A stretch of DNA of 64,000 nucleotides from Zhaonella formicivorans. Its GTDB lineage: Bacteria > Bacillota > DUOV01 > Zhaonellaceae. Numbering within the stretch: position 1 is the first letter of the stretch; each line of letters begins with the position of its first letter. Below are positions 42,717 to 51,652 of the stretch, piece after piece. The translations under genes and the position numbers were made by a program. The stretch spans positions 692,001 to 756,000 of the forward strand of contig NZ_CP085524.1 of the NCBI RefSeq assembly GCF_004353525.1, given 5' to 3'. The notes below the pieces were generated by a model. The model had not been told where the DNA came from and did no database searches. It saw only the letters and a list, made by a program, of their open reading frames with translations.

Positions 42717-43118
42717 ATGGAAAGCATCAGTTTGGGAAATAACAGCAGTGTGGGGATCGGTTCAATACGGATTGCCGACGAAGTAGTAGCCGTTATTGCC
42801 GGTATAGCAGCCACAGAAATCGAAGGTGTCGCCGGCATGAGCGGAGGCATAGCCGGTGGAATTGCTGAAATGCTGGGCAGGAAAAATTTGTCCAAGGGGG
42901 TAAAAGTAGAGGTCGGAGAAAAAGAGGCGGCAATCGATTTATATATTGTGGTGGAATTTGGTGTAAGAATACCTGACGTAGCTTTAAAAATTCAGGAAAA
43001 TGTGAAAAGGGCTGTGGAAAGCATGACCGGTTTATCGGTTGTAGAAACTAATGTGCATGTTCAAGGTGTAGTGTTCCCTACGCAAGAAGTGGGGGAAGAA
43101 GAAACACGGGTAAAATAA
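42717..43118 (+). CDS. Asp23/Gls24 family envelope stress protein
   Basis: A 133-residue cytosolic protein of the Asp23/DUF322 family: GSIRIADEVVAVIAGIAATEIEGVAGMSGG and a second beta-alpha unit (VKVEVGEKEAAIDLYIVVEFG, IPDVALKIQENVKRAVESMTG). It forms membrane-associated assemblies via AmaP. ATG 42717 follows GGGGAGGAG. First of a three-gene set with amaP and a DUF2273 gene. Confidence 0.93.
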   Translation: MESISLGNNSSVGIGSIRIADEVVAVIAGIAATEIEGVAGMSGGIAGGIAEMLGRKNLSKGVKVEVGEKEAAIDLYIVVEFGVRIPDVALKIQENVKRAVESMTGLSVVETNVHVQGVVFPTQEVGEEETRVK

Positions 43119-43134
43119 GATAGGGGTCAATTTT

Positions 43135-43668
43135 ATGAAAATCTATGAGCGGGCGCTAATTGCCATATATTCACTGCTTCTCATTGCTGTATCCGTTTTT
43201 ATCATAGTGTTAACTTTAAACCTGAATTTGCTCAATGCTTTAATTAGCTTTGTTGCGCCAACGGCCAACAGGCTGCTAATCGGTTTCGTGTCAGCCTTAT
43301 TTGCCGTTTTTGGTCTGAAAACCCTTTTTGACCTTTTCCGCAAATCACCGCATACCCATGCTTTAATTCAAACTACTGATCTGGGTGCGGTTAATATAAC
43401 TATACCGGCGCTGGAACATTTGGTGACTAAAGCGGCTAAGCAAATAAAAGGGGTTAAAGAGATTAAACCGAAGGTTAAAGCTGTACCTGACGGCATTGCA
43501 ATTTACCTTCAGGTCGGCATCAGTCCCGAAAGTAACATCCCAATTGTCAGCCAAGAGCTGCAAGATACTGTAAAGGGTTATCTTGAGCAAGTTGCCGGAA
43601 TCAGGGTACTCGAAGCTAAAGTACTTGTTGATTATATTAGTCAAGATGCCAAGCCCAGAGTGGATTGA
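43135..43668 (+). CDS. amaP: AmaP-type membrane anchor of Asp23
   Basis: A 177-residue protein with two N-terminal membrane helices (LIAIYSLLLIAVSVFIIVLTL; LLIGFVSALFAVFGLKTLF) and a cytoplasmic Asp23-like domain (VNITIPALEHLVTKAAKQIKG) that recruits Asp23 to the membrane. Seventeen bases downstream of asp23. Confidence 0.9.
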   Translation: MKIYERALIAIYSLLLIAVSVFIIVLTLNLNLLNALISFVAPTANRLLIGFVSALFAVFGLKTLFDLFRKSPHTHALIQTTDLGAVNITIPALEHLVTKAAKQIKGVKEIKPKVKAVPDGIAIYLQVGISPESNIPIVSQELQDTVKGYLEQVAGIRVLEAKVLVDYISQDAKPRVD

Positions 43669-43683
43669 GGCGAGGTGAAGGAA

Positions 43684-43902
43684 ATGGAATGGGAAAGGGT
43701 ATTAGAGGAGATACTTAAAAATCATCGGGGAAAATTGTTTGGTATTGTGTTGGGCCTGTGCTTTGGGTTGCTGGCTGCATTGTTTGGCTTTTGGAAAGCT
43801 GTTTTTATAGCTTTTTGTATAGTAATAGGCTACATAGTTGGAAAAAGAATTGATGAAAATAAGAATTTTAAAAGCCTCCTGGAAAAACTCTTTGAAGATT
43901 AA
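43684..43902 (+). CDS. DUF2273 small membrane protein
   Basis: A 72-residue protein with a glycine-rich helical hairpin (LFGIVLGLCFGLLAALFGFWKAVFIAFCIVIGYIVGK) and charged ends. ATG 43684 after GAGGTGAAGG is preferred to GTG 43675. Always found with asp23/amaP; specific function unknown. Confidence 0.88.
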   Translation: MEWERVLEEILKNHRGKLFGIVLGLCFGLLAALFGFWKAVFIAFCIVIGYIVGKRIDENKNFKSLLEKLFED

Positions 43903-43919
43903 AATTTGAGGTGACTTTT

Positions 43920-44351
43920 TTGAGCAGACGACTGGCCAGGGAGAAAGCATTGCAAATCATTTTTCAAATTGACGTAGGCAAGATTCAGCCCGAATTTGCT
44001 ATCAATAATATTTTGGAGGAAGCAGAGTTATCTGCTCCTGATGCAGAGTTTACAAAAACGTTGGTTAAAGGAGTACTGGCTAATTTAGATACTCTGGACC
44101 GGCAGATCGAGAAATTTTCCATTGACTGGGAAATAAAGCGGATGGCTAATGTGGACCGGAATCTTTTGCGCCTGGCTATCTACGAAATGCTTTTTCTTGC
44201 GGAAGAGATACCTAGAAATGTTTCCATTAATGAAGCTGTTGAATTGGCCAAAATTTTCAGTAGTCCAGAAGCCGGGAAATTTGTAAACGGCATCTTGGAT
44301 CAGGTCAAAAAACAGTTGGAAACCTCTAAGCCAGGTGAAGCCCATGTGTAA
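43920..44351 (+). CDS. nusB: Transcription antitermination factor NusB
   Basis: All-helical RNA-binding factor that with NusE binds BoxA in rRNA operons. It shows SRRLAREKALQIIFQIDVG, MANVDRNLLRLAIYEML and ISINEAVELAK-type (VSINEAVELAKIFSSPEAGKFVNGILD) segments. TTG 43920, six bases after GAGGTGA, fits the family start. 143 residues. It overlaps the next gene by eight bases. Confidence 0.94.
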   Translation: MSRRLAREKALQIIFQIDVGKIQPEFAINNILEEAELSAPDAEFTKTLVKGVLANLDTLDRQIEKFSIDWEIKRMANVDRNLLRLAIYEMLFLAEEIPRNVSINEAVELAKIFSSPEAGKFVNGILDQVKKQLETSKPGEAHV

Positions 44352-45300
44352 ATTTCTCGGCATAGATACCAGCTGCTATACCACATCGTTAGCAGTAGTT
44401 GATGCAGGAGGGAAGTTAATTACGGAACACCGCCAGTTGTTGAAGGTCCCTTTAGGTGCTAAAGGACTGCAACAATCCTCGGCGGTGTTTCAACATGTCC
44501 AAAATCTCCCCCTTTTGCTGGAAAAGGTAGCGGGGGAAGTGAATTTTGCCCAGTTGAGCGGGGTTGTGACAAGTAGCCGGCCCCGGCCTGTAGAAGGTTC
44601 ATATATGCCGGTTTTTACGGTTGGCTCAGGTTTCGGAAGGGCAATAGCGGCTAGTTTAAAAATTCCTTTCCTTATCACTTCCCATCAGGAAGGCCACCTT
44701 ATGGCCGGTTTATGGTCGGCCAAGGCCAATATACCGCCCCGGTTTTTAGCAGTCCATTTATCCGGAGGTACTTCCGAACTGCTTTTAGTGGAAATGGCAA
44801 AAAAGGGGGGAGTGGTGTTCAAGGCAGAATTATTGGGAGGAACTACCGACCTGCATGCAGGACAACTGGTGGACCGAGTAGGGGTGGCTTTGGGTTTGCC
44901 TTTCCCTGCAGGACCTCATTTGCAAAATTTGGCAATGGGGGCCCAAGGGAAACTGTCTATTCCCGCGGCAGTCCGGAAATACTGTTTCAGTTTTTCAGGA
45001 GCGGAGACCAGGGCGAAAGACTACATTAACAGGGGTGAAGAACCAGCCGAAATCGCCCGGGCAGTAGAAAAATGTATCGCTAAAACCTTGGAAAAAGTGT
45101 TAAGGTTAGCCGTTGACCAGTATTCCTGCCATGATATACTGCTAGTCGGCGGTGTAGCCTGCAACAGCTTTTTAAGGGCAAGATTAAAAGAACGACTGGA
45201 ACATAGGGCAGTAGGCGCTCGCCTCCACTTTGCGGAAAGCAGGTATAGTTCAGATAATGCTGTGGGAACGGCATTATTGGGGCCCCTCTTAGCAACATAA
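44344..45300 (+). CDS. TsaD/Kae1-like paralogue (O-sialoglycoprotein endopeptidase family)
   Basis: A 318-residue ASKHA-fold protein related to TsaD: FLGIDTSCYTTSLAVVD, metal-binding HxxxH as SHQEGHLMAG, HLSGGTSELLLVE and LLVGGVACNSFL...SSDNAVGTALLG. It resembles TsaD but is shorter and more divergent than canonical TsaD, so it is probably the clostridial paralogue rather than the t6A synthase itself. Position after nusB is typical. ATG 44344 lies inside the end of nusB. Confidence 0.75.
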   Translation: MCKFLGIDTSCYTTSLAVVDAGGKLITEHRQLLKVPLGAKGLQQSSAVFQHVQNLPLLLEKVAGEVNFAQLSGVVTSSRPRPVEGSYMPVFTVGSGFGRAIAASLKIPFLITSHQEGHLMAGLWSAKANIPPRFLAVHLSGGTSELLLVEMAKKGGVVFKAELLGGTTDLHAGQLVDRVGVALGLPFPAGPHLQNLAMGAQGKLSIPAAVRKYCFSFSGAETRAKDYINRGEEPAEIARAVEKCIAKTLEKVLRLAVDQYSCHDILLVGGVACNSFLRARLKERLEHRAVGARLHFAESRYSSDNAVGTALLGPLLAT

Positions 45301-45435
45301 TTTAATTATTCAGTAAAAAATTAAATTTCACCACATTTTGTTATTATTTGTGGCAGGAATAGTCATTGAAATAATCGAATATTTAATGATATGTGTTTGT
45401 TACAGCAGTACTATTCTTAAGGAGGGAATCGGGAC

Positions 45436-46278
45436 GTGAACCGAATAGTAACTAAAAAAGTGTTGGCTCCAACTATTAAATTAATGGAGATTGATGCCCC
45501 CAAAGTTGCAGCCAAAGCTAAAGCCGGGCAGTTTATTATTTTAAGGGTTGACAGTGAAGGTGAACGTATACCTTTGACTATCGCTGATTATGATAAGTCC
45601 AAAGGGACAATTACTATCATTTTTCAGGAAGTAGGCTACTCTACTCAAAAACTCGGTCTTTTGGAAGAAGGGCAGGCGATACCTGATTTTGTTGGTCCTT
45701 TGGGACAACCCTCTGAAATTGAAAACTACGGAAGAGTTATCTGTGTCGGAGGGGGTGTCGGGGTGGCGCCTGTTTACCCTATTGCTAAGGCCTTAAAGGA
45801 GGCAGGCAATGAAGTTATTTCCATTATAGGCGCCAGAACCAAGGAGCTTTTAATCTGGGAAGAAGAGATGCGCAAGGTAAGTTCTGAACTTTTAATTGCT
45901 ACCGACGATGGTTCGTACGGTCATAAGGGTTTTGTTACTGATCTGCTAAAACAGGTTATCGAGGAAAGAGGCAATATTGCCAAGGTTTGGGGTATAGGCC
46001 CTGTGGTAATGATGCGGGCAGTGGCTGAAACCACCAGGCCCTACAATATTTCTACCATAGTGAGCATGAACCCGATTATGGTAGATGGTACCGGAATGTG
46101 TGGCGCTTGCCGTGTAAGCGTAGGTGAAGAGACTAAATTTGCCTGTGTTGATGGGCCCGAATTTGACGGACATCTTGTTGACTGGAATTTAGCCCTTCGC
46201 AGGCTTGCCATGTTTAAAGATGAAGAAAAACGCGCCTTAGCTAGGCAAAATTGTGGAGGTGGATGCGGATGCCATTAA
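45436..46278 (+). CDS. nfnA: NfnA, NADH-dependent ferredoxin:NADP+ oxidoreductase subunit A
   Basis: FAD and [2Fe-2S] subunit of the electron-bifurcating transhydrogenase. It has RIPLTIADYDKSKGTITIIFQEVG (FAD), CVGGGVGVAPVYPIAKAL (NAD) and the cysteine cluster MCGACRVSV...FACVDGPEFDGH. 280 residues. GTG 45436 follows AAGGAGGG. It overlaps nfnB by ten bases, fixing the pair as a heterodimer. Confidence 0.92.
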   Translation: MNRIVTKKVLAPTIKLMEIDAPKVAAKAKAGQFIILRVDSEGERIPLTIADYDKSKGTITIIFQEVGYSTQKLGLLEEGQAIPDFVGPLGQPSEIENYGRVICVGGGVGVAPVYPIAKALKEAGNEVISIIGARTKELLIWEEEMRKVSSELLIATDDGSYGHKGFVTDLLKQVIEERGNIAKVWGIGPVVMMRAVAETTRPYNISTIVSMNPIMVDGTGMCGACRVSVGEETKFACVDGPEFDGHLVDWNLALRRLAMFKDEEKRALARQNCGGGCGCH

Positions 46279-47660
46279 ACTTAGACAGGACGCCCATGCC
46301 TGCCCAGGAGGCAAGTGAACGGATTAAAAATTTTAAAGAGGTTGCCTTGGGTTTCGATGCCGATATGGCAGTTAAAGAGGCTGAACGCTGTATCCAATGC
46401 AAAAAGCCCGGTTGTGTACAGGGTTGCCCTGTTAATGTGGATATCCCTGATTTTATCAAATTGATTACGCAAAAGGATTTTATAGGGGCGGCCCAAAAGA
46501 TTAAAGAGAAAAACAACCTGCCTGCTATCTGCGGAAGGGTATGCCCTCAGGAAAACCAGTGCGAAAAACTTTGTGTTTTAGCCAAAAAAGGTGCCCCTGT
46601 GGGTATTGGTCGGTTAGAAAGGTTTGCGGCAGATTTTCAGTTGAACGAAAAGGTTGAAGTGCCGGAGATACCTCCCAGCTCAGGGTTTAAAGTGGCCGTC
46701 ATTGGTGCGGGTCCGGCAGGGCTCACTTGCGCAGCCGACCTGGCCAAGATGGGGCATAAGGTTACTGTTTTTGAGGCGCTCCACGTCCCGGGCGGTGTAT
46801 TGATGTATGGAATACCCGAATTCCGTCTCCCTAAAAAGATCGTAGAGGCGGAAATTGACTATATTAAAAAACTAGGTGTAGATATCCAGGTAAACTCTGT
46901 GGTGGGCAAAATGAATACCGTTGATGAATTGTTGGAAGAAGGCTATGATGCGGTATTTATCGGTACCGGTGCCGGCCTGCCTTATTTTATGAATATTCCC
47001 GGTGAAAACTTTAACGGCGTTTATTCGGCCAACGAATTTCTAACCAGGACAAATTTGATGAAAGCTTACGATTTTCCTAATTCTCCGACTCCAATAAAGG
47101 TTGGAAAGAAAGTTGCAGTGATCGGCGCGGGTAATGTGGCTATGGACGCTGCAAGAACAGCTTTACGTTTAGGCGCCGAAGAATCCTATATTGTTTACCG
47201 CAGATCCAAAGAAGAGATTCCCGCCAGACATGAAGAACTGGAGCATGCCTTGGAGGAAGGTGTACAGCTCAAGCTTTTGACCAGCCCGGTAGAAATTCAC
47301 GGCAATGAAGAAGGTTGGGTCACGGGAATGACCTGTATTCGCTATGAGCTGGGAGAGCCTGATGCCAGCGGCCGTCGGAAACCTGTGCCGGTAGAAGGGT
47401 CAGAATATTTCATGGAAGTTGATACCGTGGTTATGGCTATCGGGCAAGGGCCAAATCCCTTGGTCTTAAATACTACTCCGGGGTTGGAGTTGAACAAGAA
47501 AGGAAATATTGTCGCTGACGAAAAAGGACAAACCTCTAAACCGGGCGTTTTTGCCGGAGGCGATATTGTAACCGGTGCCGCCACTGTAATTTTGGCTATG
47601 GGCGCCGGGAAAAAGGCAGCCCAGGCTATTGATGAATACCTTAAAACGTTAAAGAAATAA
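46269..47660 (+). CDS. nfnB: NfnB, NADH-dependent ferredoxin:NADP+ oxidoreductase subunit B
   Basis: Bifurcating-FAD subunit resembling the glutamate synthase small chain. Two cysteine sets for [4Fe-4S] clusters lie near the N-terminus (CIQCKKPGCVQGCPVN; CGRVCPQENQCEKLC), then an FAD loop VIGAGPAGLTCAADLAKMGH and an NADPH loop VIGAGNVAMDAARTALRLG. ATG 46269 with GGAGGTGG upstream; 463 residues. It couples NADPH oxidation to ferredoxin and NAD+ reduction, or the reverse. Confidence 0.92.
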   Translation: MPLNLDRTPMPAQEASERIKNFKEVALGFDADMAVKEAERCIQCKKPGCVQGCPVNVDIPDFIKLITQKDFIGAAQKIKEKNNLPAICGRVCPQENQCEKLCVLAKKGAPVGIGRLERFAADFQLNEKVEVPEIPPSSGFKVAVIGAGPAGLTCAADLAKMGHKVTVFEALHVPGGVLMYGIPEFRLPKKIVEAEIDYIKKLGVDIQVNSVVGKMNTVDELLEEGYDAVFIGTGAGLPYFMNIPGENFNGVYSANEFLTRTNLMKAYDFPNSPTPIKVGKKVAVIGAGNVAMDAARTALRLGAEESYIVYRRSKEEIPARHEELEHALEEGVQLKLLTSPVEIHGNEEGWVTGMTCIRYELGEPDASGRRKPVPVEGSEYFMEVDTVVMAIGQGPNPLVLNTTPGLELNKKGNIVADEKGQTSKPGVFAGGDIVTGAATVILAMGAGKKAAQAIDEYLKTLKK

Positions 47661-47753
47661 AAAAACTTTATTTCAAATAAAAATAGCAGGAAAATCCTAA
47701 TTGGGTTGGAAATTATTCCAATGAAGAAAATTCTGCAAAGGAGTCAGGTGAAT

Positions 47754-48605
47754 ATGGCGAATCTAATTGATGGTAAAGCGATTGCTGCCCAAATTAAAGA
47801 AGAAATTAAAACTGAAGTGGCAGGGTTACGGGCTGAAGGAATTGTTCCCAAAATGGCTGTTGTTCTGGTGGGTGATGATCCTGCTTCGGTGGTTTATGCC
47901 AAGTCCAAGCAAAAGGTAGCTAACGGGGTGGGTATTGATTTTGAACTGTTTGAAATGCCGGCCTCAACTCCCGAAGAAGAGGTACTGGCTTTGATCGAAC
48001 GTTTGAACAACGATGCTAACATCCATGGTATTATGGTTGAACTTCCTCTGCCAAAACACATTTCCAAAGAAAGGGTTATGGAAGCTGTAGCTCCTAATAA
48101 GGATATTGACGGAGTACACCCGATTAACAGAGGGTACATTTTAAGCAATGGTCCTGGTCTGTTCCCGGCAACCCCGCAAAGCTGCGTGGAAATTATGCTC
48201 CGCAGCGGTATTGAAATTGCAGGGAAACATGCAGTTATTGTAGGCCGCGGTGAAACTGTAGGTAAGCCATTGGTGTTTTTACTGCTTAAACACAACCCTA
48301 CTATTACGGTATGCCATTCCAAAACACCGGATTTAGGGCAATATACCAGACAGGCCGATATAGTTATTGCTGCTGTCGGTAAAGCTAAAATGATTACCGG
48401 GGATATGATCAAGCCTGGTGCTGTTGTGGTTGATGCCGGGATCAACGAAGTTGACGGCGGAATCTGCGGTGATGTTGATTTTGAAAGCGCAAAAGAAGTT
48501 GCAGGTGCTATCACTCCTGTACCAGGCGGGGTTGGCTCACTGACAACTGTGCTGATTTTGAAGAACGTCTTAAAAGGGCTCAAGATTCAGTTAGGAAGGG
48601 AATAA
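47754..48605 (+). CDS. folD: Bifunctional methylene-THF dehydrogenase / methenyl-THF cyclohydrolase
   Basis: Interconverts methylene-, methenyl- and formyl-tetrahydrofolate. It has VYAKSKQKVANGVGI with the catalytic Lys, MVELPLPKHI and the Rossmann GRGETVGKPL (usually GRSxxVGKP). ATG 47754 after AAAGGAG gives 283 residues. Next to fchA and nfnAB it belongs to the methyl branch of one-carbon/acetyl-CoA metabolism. Confidence 0.94.
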   Translation: MANLIDGKAIAAQIKEEIKTEVAGLRAEGIVPKMAVVLVGDDPASVVYAKSKQKVANGVGIDFELFEMPASTPEEEVLALIERLNNDANIHGIMVELPLPKHISKERVMEAVAPNKDIDGVHPINRGYILSNGPGLFPATPQSCVEIMLRSGIEIAGKHAVIVGRGETVGKPLVFLLLKHNPTITVCHSKTPDLGQYTRQADIVIAAVGKAKMITGDMIKPGAVVVDAGINEVDGGICGDVDFESAKEVAGAITPVPGGVGSLTTVLILKNVLKGLKIQLGRE

Positions 48606-48618
48606 AGGGGGAAAAGGC

Positions 48619-49251
48619 GTGAGCGAGATTTTTGATTGGTCTTTGAGAAAAGTTCTGGAGGTTTCTGCTTCCGATTCACCTACGCCAGGTGGCGGCAGTG
48701 TTTCTGCTATGGTAGGTTCCTTGGGAACTGCCATGGTAGCCATGGTGGGGAACTTAACTGTAGGTAAAGAAAAATATAAGGATGTTGAGCCGAAGGTACA
48801 GGAGATCTTGACCAAAGCTAAAGACATCATGACCAAGTTGGAAGAGCTTGTAGATAAAGACATTGCAGAATTTGGCAATTTCATGGACGTGCTGAAAATG
48901 CCAAAGGATACAGAAGAACAAAAAGCCAAAAGAGCTGAGCTGATGCAAAAAGCTTTAGTCGGTGCTACCGACACTCCATTGGAGATTGCCAGAGTTTGCC
49001 TCGAAGCCTTGAAAATTGCGGAAGAATTATCGACCATCGGCAATAAAGGTGCAATCAGCGATGTGGGTGTAGGCGCCTATGTAGCGGAAGCGGCGTTGAA
49101 CAGTGTGCTTTTAAGTGTTGATATCAACATTCCCAGCATTAAAGATCAAGAATACGTTGCAAAAGCACTTGCTGAAAAAAATCGACTGATTGTCGAAGCA
49201 AAAGCGCTGCGGGAAAAAGCGGTCAGCCAGGTACAGGATAGGATGAAGTAA
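48619..49251 (+). CDS. fchA: Methenyl-THF cyclohydrolase / formiminotransferase-cyclodeaminase family (FchA)
   Basis: A 210-residue all-helical protein of the FTCD_C family with the signature DSPTPGGGSVSAMVGSLGTAMVAMV. In acetogens such proteins hydrolyse methenyl-THF to formyl-THF. The presence of both FolD and FchA suggests heavy flux through this step or division of labour. GTG 48619 follows GGGGGAAAAGG; its TAA overlaps the xseA ATG by one base. Confidence 0.85.
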   Translation: MSEIFDWSLRKVLEVSASDSPTPGGGSVSAMVGSLGTAMVAMVGNLTVGKEKYKDVEPKVQEILTKAKDIMTKLEELVDKDIAEFGNFMDVLKMPKDTEEQKAKRAELMQKALVGATDTPLEIARVCLEALKIAEELSTIGNKGAISDVGVGAYVAEAALNSVLLSVDINIPSIKDQEYVAKALAEKNRLIVEAKALREKAVSQVQDRMK

Positions 49252-50480
49252 TGCCAAACTCTGGTTTTGCCCGTTGTTTAACAGTAAGTGAGTTAAGTTC
49301 ATATTTAAAAGACATACTGGAAAAGGATAAATTGCTGAGTAACTTGTGGGTGAAAGGAGAAATATCAAACCTTAAGGCTGCTTCTTCCAGGCACATCTAC
49401 TTCACTTTAAAGGATGAACATGCATGCGTAAAAAGCGTAATTTTTCGCTCGGTGGCAGAGAAAATGCTTTTTCGTTTGGCAAACGGAATGAAAGTAATGG
49501 TCAGAGGCTATTTGTCAGTCTATCACAAAGACGGGCAGTACCAGCTTTATGTTCAGGAAGTTCATAATGTAGGGTTAGGCGATCTCCATTTAGCATTTGA
49601 GCAGTTAAAGGCTAAACTGGAGGAAGAGGGTTTATTTGCTGTCAACCTGAAACAAGCAATACCGGTTTTGCCTGGCAAAATCGGTATTGTTACTTCATTA
49701 ACTGGTGCGGTTATCCACGATATCATTACCATTACCCGCCGCAGGTTTCCGGGGTTGGCGCTCGTCATAGCTCCTGCTGCCGTACAAGGTGCTGAGGCTC
49801 CCAAGGAAATAGCAGCGGCTATTGAAAGGCTGAATAAATATACTGATGTGGATGTAATAATTGTGGCCAGAGGCGGAGGTTCTTTGGAAGAATTATGGGC
49901 TTTTAACACTGAAATTGTGGCAAAGGCCATCTTCGCTTCCAAGATACCGGTCATTTCAGCGGTCGGCCACGAAACAGATTTTACCATTGCCGATTTGGTA
50001 GCGGACAGAAGGGCCCCTACTCCTTCTGCCGCTGCCGAAATTGCTGTCCCGGATTTAAGGGAGCTGCAAGCAAAGTTGAAAAAATTGCGGGCTGAGCTGG
50101 AAAAAGGTGTATCGAAACTACTAAACGAGTATCACCTGAAACTGGCATATCTGTCCAAAACCAGGGTTCTCACTGATCCCTGGGCAATTCTTTCCCAATA
50201 CAGGCAGTTAGTTGACTATGCCGAACGAAATTTGTTTTTTGCAGTGCAAAATCTAAAAAAAGAAAAAAAAGCAGAAATCGCACAAATTGCTGGCAAACTG
50301 GATGCCTTAAGTCCCCTGGCTATTTTGCAACGGGGTTACGCAGTATGCAGAAAACCCGGAGGACAGCTTATAACCGATGTTGGGCAAGTAGCTCAAGGGG
50401 AACAGGTTGAAGTTATTTTACAGAATGGAAGTCTGCAATGTATGGTTGCAGACACTGTAAGGAGCGGTTGTGATGAGTGA
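49251..50480 (+). CDS. xseA: Exodeoxyribonuclease VII large subunit
   Basis: Catalytic subunit of the single-strand exonuclease. It has an N-terminal OB fold (LSNLWVKGEISNLKAASSRHIYFTLKD), core GKIGIVTSLTGAVIHDI and VIIVARGGGSLEELWAFN, and a C-terminal coiled coil. 409 residues. First of the xseA-xseB-ispA cluster that leads into the OLE RNA. Confidence 0.95.
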   Translation: MPNSGFARCLTVSELSSYLKDILEKDKLLSNLWVKGEISNLKAASSRHIYFTLKDEHACVKSVIFRSVAEKMLFRLANGMKVMVRGYLSVYHKDGQYQLYVQEVHNVGLGDLHLAFEQLKAKLEEEGLFAVNLKQAIPVLPGKIGIVTSLTGAVIHDIITITRRRFPGLALVIAPAAVQGAEAPKEIAAAIERLNKYTDVDVIIVARGGGSLEELWAFNTEIVAKAIFASKIPVISAVGHETDFTIADLVADRRAPTPSAAAEIAVPDLRELQAKLKKLRAELEKGVSKLLNEYHLKLAYLSKTRVLTDPWAILSQYRQLVDYAERNLFFAVQNLKKEKKAEIAQIAGKLDALSPLAILQRGYAVCRKPGGQLITDVGQVAQGEQVEVILQNGSLQCMVADTVRSGCDE

Positions 50481-50721
50481 ACTGGCTAAAGAGCTGACAT
50501 TTGAAAATGCCATGGCTAATTTGGAAACTATAATCCGGGAACTGGAAACAGGAGCTGTGACCCTGGAAGAGACTTTGGCAAAATTTGAGGAAGGTATAAG
50601 GCTTTTAAACTTTTGCCAGCAAAAATTAACTAAGGCGGAGGAACGCATTGCGGTTTTAATGGAGACGGGCAGCGGGCATGTACGGTTGGAACCATGGCAG
50701 CCTGAAGGAGAAAAGGAATGA
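50473..50721 (+). CDS. xseB: Exodeoxyribonuclease VII small subunit
   Basis: An 82-residue helical subunit: LTFENAMANLETIIRELETGAVTLEETLAKFEEGIRLL is diagnostic. It starts inside the end of xseA (AAGGAG before ATG 50473) and overlaps ispA by four bases. Confidence 0.95.
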   Translation: MSELAKELTFENAMANLETIIRELETGAVTLEETLAKFEEGIRLLNFCQQKLTKAEERIAVLMETGSGHVRLEPWQPEGEKE

Positions 50722-51608
50722 ACATATCTGCATATTTCCAAGAAAGGCGAACTATAGTAGATAACGCGTTATGCAGTATGTTGCCGGCCAGCGATCAATA
50801 TCCGCATGTTATCCATCAGGCAATGTATCACAGCCTGTTTGCAGGGGGAAAAAGGTTACGGCCTATTTTGGCTTTGGCTGCTTATGAAGCGATTGAATGC
50901 AGCTACCGGAAAATACTACCCACTGCTTGCGCATTAGAATGTATTCATACCTATTCTTTAATCCATGATGACTTACCGGCTATGGATGATGATGATTTTA
51001 GGCGCGGTGTTCCTACCTGCCATAAAGTTTATGGTGAAGCGATTGCTATTTTAGCGGGAGATGCCCTTCTCACCCATGCCTTCTATTTGCTGGCCGAGAA
51101 TGCCAAAATTGAGGGCATAAGCGTAGAACGGGTGGTAAAAGTCATTGCAGAGATTGCCAATGCTTGTGGGACTAACGGCTTAATCGGGGGACAAGTTGTA
51201 GATTTGACATCGGAAGCTAAACAGGTAGACGCTGATACATTGCGCTACATTCATCAAAAAAAGACAGGCGCTTTAATTACTGCGTCGGTCCGGGCCGGAG
51301 CAATTTTGGCAGGAGCGAGTGTTCGGCAATTAGAAGCAATGACAGGTTACGGCGACTGCTTGGGTTTGGCATTTCAAATAACTGATGATATACTAGATAT
51401 CGAGGGAAGCATTGAAGCGCTTGGTAAAACTCCTGGTAGCGATGCTAAAAAACATAAAGCTACTTACCCGGCGCTATTCGGCATGCAGGAAGCGAAAAAA
51501 CAAGCTGAAATTGCGGTCCAGAAGGCAAAGAACTGTATAGAAGTGCTAGGAGAACGAGGCGAGGTTTTGAGCTCCATAGCCGATTTCGTATTATACCGCA
51601 ATAGTTGA
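50718..51608 (+). CDS. ispA: Farnesyl/geranyl diphosphate synthase (polyprenyl synthase)
   Basis: Chain-elongating prenyltransferase of isoprenoid synthesis. First aspartate-rich motif HDDLPAMDDDD, second FQITDDILD; also GGKRLRPILALAAYE. 296 residues. The next protein-coding genes are oapA and dxs, so isoprenoid genes flank the OLE RNA on both sides, as in other OLE loci. Confidence 0.95.
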   Translation: MNISAYFQERRTIVDNALCSMLPASDQYPHVIHQAMYHSLFAGGKRLRPILALAAYEAIECSYRKILPTACALECIHTYSLIHDDLPAMDDDDFRRGVPTCHKVYGEAIAILAGDALLTHAFYLLAENAKIEGISVERVVKVIAEIANACGTNGLIGGQVVDLTSEAKQVDADTLRYIHQKKTGALITASVRAGAILAGASVRQLEAMTGYGDCLGLAFQITDDILDIEGSIEALGKTPGSDAKKHKATYPALFGMQEAKKQAEIAVQKAKNCIEVLGERGEVLSSIADFVLYRNS

Positions 51609-51617
51609 ATTTGGTTG

Positions 51618-51646
51618 TTGCATTTCGTTAAGTATTGTAGTATAAT
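51618..51646 (+). promoter_or_regulatory. Promoter of the OLE RNA
   Basis: TTGCAT (51618-51623), a 17-base spacer, and perfect TATAAT (51641-51646), ten bases after the ispA stop. Start predicted near 51653, about 20 bases before the first paired element of the RNA. Confidence 0.75.
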
Positions 51647-51652
51647 TCGTTA

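Noticed and set aside
47894-48583. 229-codon minus-strand ORF opposite folD
   Set aside because: Ser/Thr/Pro-rich antisense shadow of folD.
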